Source: Clostridia bacterium (lineage in GTDB: Bacteria; Bacillota; Clostridia; Oscillospirales; Acutalibacteraceae). From it: a DNA stretch of 38,101 bases. Of this stretch, positions 1-10,100 are shown piece by piece (positions within the stretch are counted from its first letter, which is position 1; every line of letters begins with the position of its first letter). A program made the translations under genes and the position numbers. A model generated the notes under the pieces. That model saw only the letters and a list, made by a program, of their open reading frames with translations, was not told where the DNA came from and did not search any database. The stretch covers positions 1 through 38,101 of the forward strand of contig JAFQIG010000002.1 in assembly GCA_017397655.1 (NCBI GenBank). Reading direction: 5' to 3'.

Positions 1-137
1 CAGTTTTGAAAGAGAAGATTTTTGTCACAACAAGGCAAAAATCAGCGGAAATACGAGGCTATTTCAATGATTTTTAACGCAGTTGTGGCGAAAAGATTCC
101 TTTCAAAACCATATTAATTGCCTTTTCAAAAAGTATA
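1..137 (+). repeat. Left copy of terminal inverted repeat, foldback (MITE/REP-like) element
   Basis: This segment is identical, base for base, to the reverse complement of 37963-38099; the match breaks at position 138. Positions 3-109 fold into a long imperfect hairpin: 3-12 pair with 100-109, 14-16 with 97-99, 19-31 with 82-94 (with G-T wobbles), 37-44 with 68-75, and 48-53 with 60-65 around a six-base loop. No reading frame of note lies in it. Positions 110-137 are shared by both copies but lie outside the hairpin. A dispersed non-autonomous element or intergenic palindromic repeat is the best reading. Its place at both window ends suggests that the assembly stops at this repeat. Confidence 0.8.
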
Positions 138-176
138 AATTTGTACAAAAAATATAATACAAATCATGCTTTTTGA

Positions 177-213
177 ACACCTTTTATATATATTACAGAA
201 AAGGTGTCTTTTT
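177..213 (+). terminator. Rho-independent terminator upstream of argG
   Basis: A 9-bp stem (177-185 with 199-207) is followed by CTTTTT. It lies before the argG promoter, so it probably ends a transcript coming from the left and insulates the arginine operon. No T-box or other leader motif is visible around it. A TATAAT at 153-158 just upstream has no good -35 partner. Confidence 0.6.
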
Positions 214-225
214 ACTGCAAAATCC

Positions 226-254
226 TTGACAAAGCTACATTGTATATGTATAAT
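226..254 (+). promoter_or_regulatory. Promoter of the arginine operon
   Basis: A perfect TTGACA (226-231) and TATAAT (249-254) are separated by 17 bp. This is the sigma-A consensus. The predicted start of transcription is about 25 bases before the argG ATG. No convincing ArgR operator was recognised, although A/T-rich sequence overlaps the -10 box. Confidence 0.85.
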
Positions 255-285
255 TATAAAAAATCTATTTAAGAGGTGTCTATAC

Positions 286-1503
286 ATGAAACAATACAAA
301 AAAGTAGTTCTTGCATATTCGGGCGGTCTTGATACTTCCATCATCATTCCGTGGCTTAAAGAAAACTACGGTTGTGAAGTTGTTGCCGTATCGGGTGACG
401 TAGGTCAGGGTACCGAGCTTGACGGTCTTGAGGAAAAGGCTATCAAGACAGGTGCTTCCAAGCTTTATATTGAAGATCTTAACAAAGTTTTTGTTGAAGA
501 ATATATCTGGCCCTGTCTTAAAGCAGGCGCTAAGTACGAAGAGTATCTTCTCGGCACATCCTTTGCACGTCCCGCAATCGCAAAGCGTATTGTAGAAATC
601 GCAAAGGCTGAAGGTGCCGATGCTATCTGTCACGGCTGTACGGGTAAGGGCAACGATCAGGTCCGTTTTGAGCTTACAATCAAGGCTTTCGCTCCCGAGC
701 TTGACGTTATTGCTCCCTGGAGAACATGGGATCTCAAGAGCCGTGAGGACGAAATCAGTTACGCAGAAGAGCGCAACATTCCCCTTAAGATCACAAGAGA
801 AACAAACTACTCCAAGGATAAGAATCTCTGGCACCTTTCACACGAGGGTCTTGATCTTGAAGATCCTGCAAACGAACCGATGTATGACAAGATCCTTGAA
901 ATGGGCGTTTCTCCCGAAATGGCTCCCGACAAGCCCGAATACATCACAATCACTTTTGAAAAGGGTATCCCCGTCAAACTTAACGGTGAAGAGCTTGACG
1001 GTGTCACAATGATCGAAAAGCTTAACGAATACGGCGGAAGAAACGGTATCGGCATCCTTGATATCGTTGAAAACCGTCTTGTCGGTATGAAGAGCCGTGG
1101 CGTTTATGAAACTCCCGGCGGAACAATCCTTTATCACGCACATCAGGTTCTTGAAACGATCTGTATTGATAAAGAAACTGCTCACTTCAAGTCAATCGTT
1201 GCTCAGAAGATGGGCGAGCTTGTTTACAACGGTCAGTGGTTCACTCCTCTTACAGAAGCTATCTGTGCTTTTGTTGACAAGACTCAGGAAACAGTTTCCG
1301 GTGATGTAAAACTCAAGCTCTACAAGGGCAACATCATCAACGCAGGCGTTAAGAGCCCCTACACACTTTACGACGATATTACAGCTTCCTTCGGTGAGGA
1401 CGAAGATTACAATCAGGCAGACAGTGCAGGATTCATCAACCTCTTCGGTCTTCCCATCAAGATCAAGGCTATGCTTGATAACAAAAGAGAAAACAACAAC
1501 TGA
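286..1503 (+). CDS. argG: Argininosuccinate synthase
   Basis: Joins citrulline and aspartate with ATP to give argininosuccinate, the penultimate step of arginine synthesis, in the cytosol. The 405-residue product has the usual length. The PPi-loop motif YSGGLDTS is at residues 11-18. The frame is open further upstream, but ATG 286 is chosen because AAGAGGTG (271-278) lies just before it, the family starts here, and the promoter at 226-254 would otherwise fall inside the gene. First gene of argG-argH-argF-carB; argH follows after 17 bases. Identification is by family-wide sequence similarity and operon partners and is secure. Confidence 0.97.
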   Translation: MKQYKKVVLAYSGGLDTSIIIPWLKENYGCEVVAVSGDVGQGTELDGLEEKAIKTGASKLYIEDLNKVFVEEYIWPCLKAGAKYEEYLLGTSFARPAIAKRIVEIAKAEGADAICHGCTGKGNDQVRFELTIKAFAPELDVIAPWRTWDLKSREDEISYAEERNIPLKITRETNYSKDKNLWHLSHEGLDLEDPANEPMYDKILEMGVSPEMAPDKPEYITITFEKGIPVKLNGEELDGVTMIEKLNEYGGRNGIGILDIVENRLVGMKSRGVYETPGGTILYHAHQVLETICIDKETAHFKSIVAQKMGELVYNGQWFTPLTEAICAFVDKTQETVSGDVKLKLYKGNIINAGVKSPYTLYDDITASFGEDEDYNQADSAGFINLFGLPIKIKAMLDNKRENNN

Positions 1504-1520
1504 TAAGGAATGATAAATCA

Positions 1521-2900
1521 ATGAAGCTCTGGGCAGGAAGATTCCAAAAAGAAACAGACGACAGAGTCAACAGCTTCAACACCTCTTTACCGTTCGACAA
1601 CAGAATGTACGCTCACGACATAGAGGGCAGTATCGCTCACGCAAAGATGCTTGCCGCTACGGGAATAATTGAAGCTTCCGACACCGAAAAAATCATCACA
1701 GGCCTGCTTTCTATCAAGAACGATATCGAAAACGGCACTCTTACCATGGACAACGATGCTGAGGACATTCATATGTTCATCGAGGCGGAGCTTACCGCAC
1801 GAATCGGCGATGCAGGCAAACGTCTGCATACTGCAAGAAGCCGTAACGATCAGGTTGCCGTCGATATCCGTCTGTATCTCCGTGATGAGATTGATTCTCT
1901 CCTGTCCCTTCTTCGTGATCTTATAGAGGTTCTGCTTTCTAAATCAGAAGAGTTCTCCGATGCCATTATGCCCGGTTATACTCATCTTCAGCGAGCTCAA
2001 CCGATAACCTTCGGTCATCATCTGATGGCGTATGTCAGTATGCTTCTGCGTGATATCGACAGACTCTGCGACTGCAAAAAGAGAATGAACGTTATGCCTC
2101 TGGGCAGCGGTGCTCTTGCGGGAACAACCTATCCCATTGACCGTTCGGTAACCTGCTCACTTCTTAAGTTTGACAGCGTTTGCAGCAACAGTCTTGACGG
2201 CGTTTCCGACCGTGACTTCTGTATCGAGCTCGCTTCTGCAATTTCAATTACAATGATGCATCTTTCACGTTTTTCGGAAGAGATTATTCTCTGGTGCAGC
2301 TGGGAATTCCGCTTTATCGAGCTGGATGACGGCTTCACAACAGGCTCAAGCATCATGCCGCAGAAAAAGAATGCCGACGTTACAGAGCTTATCAGAGGTA
2401 AAACAGGCAGAGTCTTTGGCGATACAATCGCTCTTCTTACCGTTATGAAGGGTCTTCCCCTTGCGTATAACAAGGATATGCAGGAGGATAAAGAAGCAAT
2501 CTTTGATGCGGTTGACACCCTTAAAGAATGCCTTGTCACCTTTATCCCGATGCTTGACACAATTACCGTCAAACGTGACAATATGCGTCTTGCCGCCGCT
2601 AAAGGCTTTATCAACGCAACCGACCTTGCTGACTATCTTACCAAAAAAGGTATGCCTTTCCGTGATGCCTATAAAATTTCAGGCTCGCTTGTCGGTCTTT
2701 GCGTAAAAAATGATACTGTGCTTGAAGCACTCTCTCTCGAAACACTCAAAGAGTATAGCGATCTTTTCGCTGAGGACGTATATGATGCCATCGCTCTTGA
2801 AACCTGTGTCAGAACAAGAGTTTCGGAAGGCGGACCTTCTCCCGATTCCGTGCTCAGACAAATACAGCTCGCTAAAACAGAATTGGAGAAATACAAATGA
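1521..2900 (+). CDS. argH: Argininosuccinate lyase
   Basis: Splits argininosuccinate into arginine and fumarate, the last step of the pathway. The 459-residue protein has the usual length for the fumarase/aspartase superfamily member. The signature GSSIMPQKKN is at about residues 275-284 and carries the catalytic serine of the mobile loop. ARSRNDQV, typical of argininosuccinate lyases, lies near residue 106. The gene follows argG by 17 bases, with AAGGA (1505-1509) as a weak, rather distant ribosome site. Its TGA stop overlaps the argF start (ATGA), so the two are probably translationally coupled. Confidence 0.97.
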   Translation: MKLWAGRFQKETDDRVNSFNTSLPFDNRMYAHDIEGSIAHAKMLAATGIIEASDTEKIITGLLSIKNDIENGTLTMDNDAEDIHMFIEAELTARIGDAGKRLHTARSRNDQVAVDIRLYLRDEIDSLLSLLRDLIEVLLSKSEEFSDAIMPGYTHLQRAQPITFGHHLMAYVSMLLRDIDRLCDCKKRMNVMPLGSGALAGTTYPIDRSVTCSLLKFDSVCSNSLDGVSDRDFCIELASAISITMMHLSRFSEEIILWCSWEFRFIELDDGFTTGSSIMPQKKNADVTELIRGKTGRVFGDTIALLTVMKGLPLAYNKDMQEDKEAIFDAVDTLKECLVTFIPMLDTITVKRDNMRLAAAKGFINATDLADYLTKKGMPFRDAYKISGSLVGLCVKNDTVLEALSLETLKEYSDLFAEDVYDAIALETCVRTRVSEGGPSPDSVLRQIQLAKTELEKYK

Positions 2901-3814
2901 AACATTTCTTAAAGCTTCTTGATCTTTCATCTGAAGAAATTTTTGAACTGCTCGATATTGCGGCAGATTTAAAATATAAACAAAAAAACGGCATTCCCCA
3001 TCGCTATCTTGAAGGTAAATCCGTTGCACTCATCTTCCAGAAGGCATCCACACGTACACGTACCTCCTTTGAAGTAGGCACATATCAGCTTGGCGGTTAC
3101 GGTGCATTCCTTAACGTCAACGATATGCAGATTGCAAGAGGTGAGCCTGTACAGGATACCATCCGTGTTCTGTCACGTTACTTTGACTGTCTTATGATCC
3201 GCACCTTTGATCAGTCATATGTTGAGGATCTTGCAAAATACGGTTCTATCCCGATCATCAACGGTCTGACGGATTTCTGTCATCCGACTCAGGTAATTGC
3301 CGATCTTCTGACAATCCGTGAGTACAAGGGCAGTCTTGAAGGTCTTAAAATGTGCTACATCGGTGACGGAAACAATATGGCAAACTCGCTGACTGTCGGT
3401 GCTCTCAAAACAGGTATGAAGATGTCTCTTGTATGCCCCGACGATTACCGTCCGCCCAAGGAAATCCTTGACTTCGCATACGGCTACGGTGATAAGTTTG
3501 AGATCTGCTCCGACCCTCTTAAGGGTGCTGTTGATGCAGACGTTCTTGTGACCGATGTCTGGACATCCATGGGTCAGGAGGAAGAATCTCAGAAGCGTAT
3601 GATCGCATTTGAGGGTTATCAGATCAATGATGCCATCCTTTCCGTTGCCAAAAAGGATGCTATGGTTCAGCATTGTCTGCCTGCTCACAGAGGCGAAGAA
3701 ATCACTGCCGAGGTCTTTGAGGCTCACGCAAACGAAATATTTGATGAAGCAGAAAACAGACTTCACGCTCACAAGGCTATTATGGTTGCAGTAACAAATA
3801 CATACAGAAAGTGA
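2897..3814 (+). CDS. argF: Ornithine carbamoyltransferase
   Basis: Makes citrulline from ornithine and carbamoyl phosphate. The 305-residue protein has the carbamoyl phosphate loop STRTRTSFE at residues 51-59 and the ornithine-site motif HCLPAHRGEE at 259-268. The HCLP motif marks an ornithine rather than an aspartate carbamoyltransferase. The start codon overlaps the argH stop by four bases, and carB begins 13 bases after the stop, so the enzyme that makes carbamoyl phosphate and the one that uses it are co-expressed. A catabolic role (arginine deiminase pathway) is unlikely because no arcA or arcC is near. Confidence 0.96.
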   Translation: MKHFLKLLDLSSEEIFELLDIAADLKYKQKNGIPHRYLEGKSVALIFQKASTRTRTSFEVGTYQLGGYGAFLNVNDMQIARGEPVQDTIRVLSRYFDCLMIRTFDQSYVEDLAKYGSIPIINGLTDFCHPTQVIADLLTIREYKGSLEGLKMCYIGDGNNMANSLTVGALKTGMKMSLVCPDDYRPPKEILDFAYGYGDKFEICSDPLKGAVDADVLVTDVWTSMGQEEESQKRMIAFEGYQINDAILSVAKKDAMVQHCLPAHRGEEITAEVFEAHANEIFDEAENRLHAHKAIMVAVTNTYRK

Positions 3815-3827
3815 TTCGGAGGTAGTT

Positions 3828-6800
3828 ATGCCGGTAAAAAATGATATAAAAAAAGTTCTTGTAATCGGCTCAGGTCCTATCGTTATCGGACAGGCAGCAG
3901 AGTTTGACTATGCAGGAACACAGGTCTGTAAGGCATTGACTGAAATCGGACTTGAAGTTGTACTTGTCAACTCTAACCCCGCTACCATTATGACCGATAA
4001 AACTATGGCGGATAAGGTTTATATTGAACCGCTTAATCTTGATGTTCTTAAAAGAATCATTATCGAAGAAAAGCCCGACAGCATTCTGCCCACTCTCGGC
4101 GGTCAGACAGCTCTGACTCTCGGCATGGAGCTTGCACGTGAAGGCTTCCTTGAGAAGCACAATGTCAAGCTTATCGGCGCTACTCTTGACAGTATTGACA
4201 AGGCTGAGGACAGACAGCTCTTTAAAGATCTTCTTTTCTCCATCAATCAACCTGTTGTCCCCTCTAAGGTTGTTACAACCATTGAGGACGCTGTTGATTT
4301 CGCAAACGAGATCGGTCTTCCCGTTATCATCCGTCCCGCTTATACGCTCGGCGGTACAGGCGGCGGCATTGCAGAAACAATGGAGGACTTCATTGTTATT
4401 GCCGAAAACGGTCTTAGACTTTCTCCCATTACACAGATTCTTGTCGAAAAGTGTATTTCCGGCTGGAAAGAAATTGAATTTGAAGTTGTCCGTGACAGCA
4501 AGGATAACACCATCACCGTATGCTCCATGGAAAACATCGACCCTGTCGGTGTCCATACAGGTGACTCGATCGTTGTTGCTCCCGCTATCACTCTTGCAGA
4601 TAAAGAATTTGAAATGCTCCGAAGTGCCGCAATTGATATTGTCAAGGCTCTTAAGGTTGAGGGCGGATGTAACGTTCAGTTTGCTCTTCATCCCGACAGC
4701 TTTGAATATGCCGTTATCGAAGTAAACCCCAGACTTTCACGTTCTTCGGCTCTCGCTTCCAAGGCTACAGGTTATCCGATCGCTAAGGTTGCTTCTCTGA
4801 TCGCTGTCGGCTACTCTCTTGACGAAATCAAAAACTTTATCACAAAGAAAACTTTCGCTTGTACAGAGCCTGCCATCGACTATGTCGTTGTCAAGTTCCC
4901 CCGCTGGCCGTTTGACAAGTTCGTTTACGGCAACCGTACTCTCGGTACTCAGATGAAGGCTACCGGTGAAGTTATGGCTATCGGCATCTCTTTTGAACAG
5001 GCTATGATGAAAGCTGTCCGCTGTGTCGAGCTCGGACTTCGCACACTCAATCATCGCAAGTACGAAAACTGCACAAAGGACGAGCTGTACGAGCTTCTTA
5101 AGATCTGTAACGACGAACGTATTTTTGTAATTTATAAAGCACTCAAAGAAGGCATTACTCCCGACGAGATCTTTGATATCACAAAGATTGACCGTTGGTT
5201 CCTCAATAAGCTTCTAAACATCGCAGAGATGGAAGTTCTTCTCGCTGAAAATGAGCTTGATGATGAGCTTTATATGAAGGCAAAGAACCTCGGCTTCCTC
5301 GACAGCACTATCGAAGAGTTAAGCGGTCAGCACATCAAGTACAAGCGCCTTGCTTCCTTCAAGATGGTTGACACCTGTGCCGCTGAAGTTGAAGCGGAAA
5401 CTCCCTACTTCTATTCTACCTTTGATGAAGAAAACGAAGCTGAAAAATTCATCAAGAATCATCCCACAGACCGCAAAAAGGTCGTTGTTATCGGTTCGGG
5501 TCCCATCCGTATCGGTCAGGGCGTTGAGTTCGACTACTGCTCCGTTCACTGTGTTCAGGCTCTTAAGCGCCTCGGATATGACGCAGTTCTTATCAACAAC
5601 AATCCCGAAACCGTTTCCACAGACTTTGACGTAGCGTCAAGACTCTACTTTGAACCGCTCACTCCCGAAGATGTAGAATCAGTTCTTATGACAGAAAAGC
5701 CTTGGGGCGTTGTTGTTCAGTTCGGTGGTCAGACGGCTATCAAGCTGACAAAATACCTCAGCGAACGTGGTATCAAGATTCTCGGCACTTCTGCTGACAG
5801 CATTGACGCTGCAGAGGACAGAGAACGCTTTGACGAGCTTCTTGAAAAGTGTGGCATCCCCCGTCCTGCAGGACACACGGCTTTCACTACGGAAGAAGCT
5901 GTTAAGGCTGCAAACTCTCTCGGTTATCCCGTTCTTATCCGTCCTTCATATGTTCTTGGCGGTCAGAATATGATTATCGCTTACTCCGATGATGATATCG
6001 TTGAGTATATGGGTATCATCACGGGCGAAAAGCTTGAAAATCCCGTTCTTATCGACAAATATATGATGGGTACAGAAATCGAAGTTGACGCTGTCTGTGA
6101 CGGTGAAAACCTTCTTATCCCCGGTATTATGGAACACATCGAGCGTGCAGGCGTTCACTCGGGTGACTCAATCTCCGTTTATCCGCCTCAGACTCTTTCT
6201 CAGGAAGTCAAGGATACAATCGTTGATTATACAACAAAGCTCGCAGTTGCTCTTAACGTCAAGGGTCTTGTTAATATTCAGTATGTTCTTTATGACGGTC
6301 AGGTTTACGTTATCGAAGTTAACCCCCGTTCCTCCAGAACTATCCCCTATATCAGCAAGGTTACAAACATCCCGATCGTTGATCTTGCAACACGTGTTAT
6401 GTTTGACGAAAAGCTCACCGACTTTGAATACGGCGTTGGACTTTATCCCGAAAAGGATTATGTCGCTGTCAAGGTTCCCGTATTCAGCTTCCCGAAGCTC
6501 GCCAATGTTGACACTCACCTCGGACCCGAAATGAAATCAACAGGCGAAGTTCTCGGTATCGACAAAACGTTTGAGGCTGCTCTTTATAAGGGTCTCATCG
6601 CTGCAGGATACGAGCTTCACAAGGTCGGCACATCGGTTCTTATTACAGTCAAGGATGTTGACAAGCCTGAGGTTCTGCCTCTTGCCAAAAAGTTTGTCGA
6701 ATTCGGATACAATATCATTGCCACAAGAAATACTGCAAAGTATCTTCAGGAAAACGGCGTAGATGCAAAGCCTGTTTGCAGCGAAACTCCCGAAGGCTTC

Positions 6801-7025
6801 AAAGAGATCGTTTCTATCTTTGACAGCGGCGATATTGACTTTGTTGTTTCTACATCGAAGATCGGCAGAAAGCCTGCTATGATCTCGGTTCAGCTTCGCA
6901 GAAAGGCTATAGAAAGAGCTATTGCAACTCTTACCTCCATTGATACTGCAAACGCTCTTGCAAACTGCTTGCTCTCCGGTATCACAAAAGAAGATCTTGA
7001 GATAGTTGATATCTGTAAACTTTAA
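3828..7025 (+). CDS. carB: Carbamoyl phosphate synthase large subunit
   Basis: Makes carbamoyl phosphate from bicarbonate, ammonia passed from CarA, and two ATP. The 1065-residue protein shows the expected internal duplication: the first ATP-grasp half begins with VLVIGSGPIVIGQ (about residue 10) and the second with VVVIGSGPIRIGQ (about residue 560). The last 130 residues or so form the MGS-like allosteric domain. A good ribosome site, CGGAGG, lies just before ATG 3828. The partner carA is not in this window, which is unusual for an operon that includes carB. Two palindromes end the operon downstream. Confidence 0.97.
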   Translation: MPVKNDIKKVLVIGSGPIVIGQAAEFDYAGTQVCKALTEIGLEVVLVNSNPATIMTDKTMADKVYIEPLNLDVLKRIIIEEKPDSILPTLGGQTALTLGMELAREGFLEKHNVKLIGATLDSIDKAEDRQLFKDLLFSINQPVVPSKVVTTIEDAVDFANEIGLPVIIRPAYTLGGTGGGIAETMEDFIVIAENGLRLSPITQILVEKCISGWKEIEFEVVRDSKDNTITVCSMENIDPVGVHTGDSIVVAPAITLADKEFEMLRSAAIDIVKALKVEGGCNVQFALHPDSFEYAVIEVNPRLSRSSALASKATGYPIAKVASLIAVGYSLDEIKNFITKKTFACTEPAIDYVVVKFPRWPFDKFVYGNRTLGTQMKATGEVMAIGISFEQAMMKAVRCVELGLRTLNHRKYENCTKDELYELLKICNDERIFVIYKALKEGITPDEIFDITKIDRWFLNKLLNIAEMEVLLAENELDDELYMKAKNLGFLDSTIEELSGQHIKYKRLASFKMVDTCAAEVEAETPYFYSTFDEENEAEKFIKNHPTDRKKVVVIGSGPIRIGQGVEFDYCSVHCVQALKRLGYDAVLINNNPETVSTDFDVASRLYFEPLTPEDVESVLMTEKPWGVVVQFGGQTAIKLTKYLSERGIKILGTSADSIDAAEDRERFDELLEKCGIPRPAGHTAFTTEEAVKAANSLGYPVLIRPSYVLGGQNMIIAYSDDDIVEYMGIITGEKLENPVLIDKYMMGTEIEVDAVCDGENLLIPGIMEHIERAGVHSGDSISVYPPQTLSQEVKDTIVDYTTKLAVALNVKGLVNIQYVLYDGQVYVIEVNPRSSRTIPYISKVTNIPIVDLATRVMFDEKLTDFEYGVGLYPEKDYVAVKVPVFSFPKLANVDTHLGPEMKSTGEVLGIDKTFEAALYKGLIAAGYELHKVGTSVLITVKDVDKPEVLPLAKKFVEFGYNIIATRNTAKYLQENGVDAKPVCSETPEGFKEIVSIFDSGDIDFVVSTSKIGRKPAMISVQLRRKAIERAIATLTSIDTANALANCLLSGITKEDLEIVDICKL

Positions 7026-7035
7026 TAATTAAAAG

Positions 7036-7061
7036 AAGCGGCTTCCGATCGGAAGCCGCTT
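7036..7061. terminator. Palindromic terminator between carB and purL
   Basis: A perfect 26-base palindrome (13-bp arms). On the minus strand it is followed by CTTTTAATT, so it mainly suits the end of the purine operon. On the plus strand the T-run after it is short. Confidence 0.75.
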
Positions 7062-7070
7062 TTCAGTATA

Positions 7071-7106
7071 AAAAAACTCTGCAGTTTTAAAACTGCAGAG
7101 TTTTTT
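7071..7106. terminator. Bidirectional terminator of arginine and purine operons
   Basis: A perfect 36-base palindrome with six A on one side and six T on the other, so both strands give a stem followed by a U-run. It lies between the convergent carB stop (7025) and purL stop (7113). Confidence 0.88.
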
Positions 7107-7112
7107 GTTTAA

Positions 7113-10100
7113 TTATTCAAAATACTTAACGGCGCTCTTGAACAGACCGATATCAAAGTTGCTCGGAACGTTCTTATAAAGTCCGTTATCCCATCTTTCG
7201 GTATGACCCATCTTACCGATGACTCTGCCGTCGGGTGATGTGATACCCTCAACAGCATATGCCGAGCCGTTGGGATTGAACATAATATCCATTGTTGCAT
7301 TTCCGTTAAGATCAACGTACTGTGTTGCGATCTGACCGTTTTCGGCAAGTGCCTTGACCGTCTTTTCATCGGCGTAGAATTTACCTTCGCCGTGAGAGAT
7401 CGGTACAGAGTAAATCTCTTCGGGATCTGCAAGCATAAGCCAAGGAGACTTATTGGATGCGATTCTCGTATGAACAATTCTTGACTGGTGACGTGCAATG
7501 TTGTTAAAGGTAAGTGTCGGACAGGTTTCATCTGTGTCGATAATCTTTCCGAACGGTACAAGGCCCAGCTTGATAAGTGCCTGGAAGCCGTTACAGATAC
7601 CGCACATAAGTCCGTCACGGTTGTCAAGAAGATCACTGACGCCTTCTTTGATTCTTGCATTGCGGAAGAATGCCGTAATGAACTTACCTGAACCGTCGGG
7701 TTCGTCACCGCCTGAGAATCCACCGGGGATAAATACTATCTGCGACTGAGAAAGCTTTTCTGCAAACGCTTCAACAGATCTTGTAATGCCTGCAGCAGTA
7801 AGATTGTTGATGACAAAAATCTCGGGATCTGCTCCTGCTGTGCGAAGTGCTTTTGCAGTATCAAATTCACAGTTTGTTCCGGGGAATACAGGGATAAGAA
7901 CTTTCGGCTTTGCTGTCTTTATTGCAGGCGACGGTCTTACATCTGTTCTGTACTTGAAGTTTTCTACAGCACCCTCAGTCTCAATATTGCAGCTGAATAC
8001 GGATTCTAATTTTTCCTCATAGATCTTCAGAAGCTCTGCAATCTCAACACTTTCACCGGCAAAGGAAAGCTTACCGTCTGCCGTTGTTTCACCGATAACC
8101 GTGCCGAAGCCTAAATCATCGGTTGCTTCAAGAACGAATGCACCGTAATTGTAGCCGAAAAGCTCTGAAAGAGATATGTTATCAAGTGCACAACCGATGT
8201 CATTGCCGAAGGAAGCCTTCATAACAGCTTCTGCGATACCGCCCATACCGGGTGTGTATGCTGCACAAACCTTGCCGTCACGCATCGCCTTTGTAACTGC
8301 TGCAAACACTTTGAGAAGTGATTCGGTTACAGGCAATCCGTTTTCGTCCGTATCGGGCTTAACAAAGACAATCTTATGTCCTGCAGCTTTGAATTCGGGA
8401 GAAATAACCTCGCTGACATCGCCTGTTGTTACTGCAAACGAAACAAGTGTGGGAGGTACATCAATATCCTCGAAAGTACCGCTCATGGAGTCTTTACCAC
8501 CGATTGAAGCAATGCGAAGCTCTGTCTGTGCCTTGAATGCACCGAGAAGTGCCGCCAAGGGCTTGCCCCAACGCTTGCCGTCCTTCATCGGCTTTTCAAA
8601 GTATTCCTGGAATGTAAGATATACTTCCTCAAAGCTTGCACCTGCTGCAATAAGCTTTGAAACCGATTCGATAACTGCAAGATATGCTCCGTGATACGGA
8701 CTCTTTTCTGCGATAAAGGGATTGTAACCCCATGCCATATATGAAACTGTAGATGTATGCTTTTTCTCAACGGAGATCTTGTGAACCATCGACTGGATGG
8801 GAGTGAGCTGATTCTTACCGCCGAAGGGCATAAGAACCGTTCCCGTACCGATGGTAGAGTCAAATCTTTCGGAAAGACCTCTCTTTGAACAGATATTAAG
8901 GTCATCCGCAAGTGCTTTGATTCCGTTCGTAAAGTTCTGAACTTCTGCCTTCTTATAGCACTTCGGTGCTACAGGAGTAATATCAATGTGCTTTTCTGCA
9001 CCGTTGGAATTAAGGAATTCTCTTGAAATATTTACGATCTCGACACCGTTCCAGGTCATAACGAGTCTGGGATCCTGCTGAACTTCGGCAACAACGGTAG
9101 CTTCAAGGTTTTCGCTGTCAGCGAGTTCCTTGAATCTTTCGACATCCTCTGCCGCTACGACAACAGCCATTCTTTCCTGAGACTCGCTGATGGCAAGCTC
9201 TGTTCCGTCAAGACCGTCATACTTTTTGGGAACTGCGTTGAGGTCGATCTTAAGACCGTCTGCCAACTCGCCGATTGCAACGGAAACGCCGCCTGCACCA
9301 AAGTCATTACAGCGCTTGATAAGAAGTGATGCTTCGGGATTTCTGAAAAGACGCTGAAGCTTTCTTTCTTCGGGAGCGTTACCCTTCTGAACCTCTGCAC
9401 CGCAGGATTCAAGGGATGACAATGTATGTGATTTTGAAGAACCTGTTGCACCGCCGCAACCGTCACGGCCTGTTCTGCCGCCAAGAAGAATTACAACATC
9501 TCCCGGAAGCGGACACTCACGGCGAACATTCTTTTCAGGTGCTGCTGCGATAACTGCACCGATTTCCATTCTCTTTGCCGCATAGCCGTCATGGTAAAGC
9601 TCGTCAACCTGTCCCGTTGCAAGACCGATCTGGTTGCCGTATGAACTGTAACCTGCTGCAGCAGTAGTTACGATCTTTCTCTGCGGAAGCTTACCCTCAA
9701 GTGTTTCGGAAACACTCTTCAAGGGATCTGCCGCACCTGTTACACGCATTGCTGCATAAACGTATGATCTGCCCGAAAGAGGGTCACGGATAGCTCCGCC
9801 GATACACGTTGCCGCTCCGCCGAACGGTTCGATCTCTGTCGGATGATTGTGTGTTTCGTTCTTGAACAGAAGAAGCCACTTTTCAGTTTCGCCATCAACG
9901 TTAACGTCGATCTTAACCGTACAGGCATTGATTTCTTCCGATTCGTCAAGCTTCGGCAAGCAACCCTCTGCCTTGAGATATCTTGTTGCAATGGTTGCAA
10001 TATCCATAAGGTTGATGGGCTTTGTTCTGCCAAGCTGTTTTCTTGTATCAAGGTACTCTTCCCATGTTTTCTGAAGCAGCTCGTCCTCAAACTTTGCGCT

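Noticed and set aside
177-285. T-box or other amino-acid leader before argG
   Set aside because: The only stem (177-213) lies upstream of the promoter at 226-254, and no T-box sequence is present; the transcript leader is only about 25 bases.
3870-4691. 273-codon minus-strand frame inside carB
   Set aside because: Composition reflects the codon bias of carB read backwards; no ribosome site or family resemblance.
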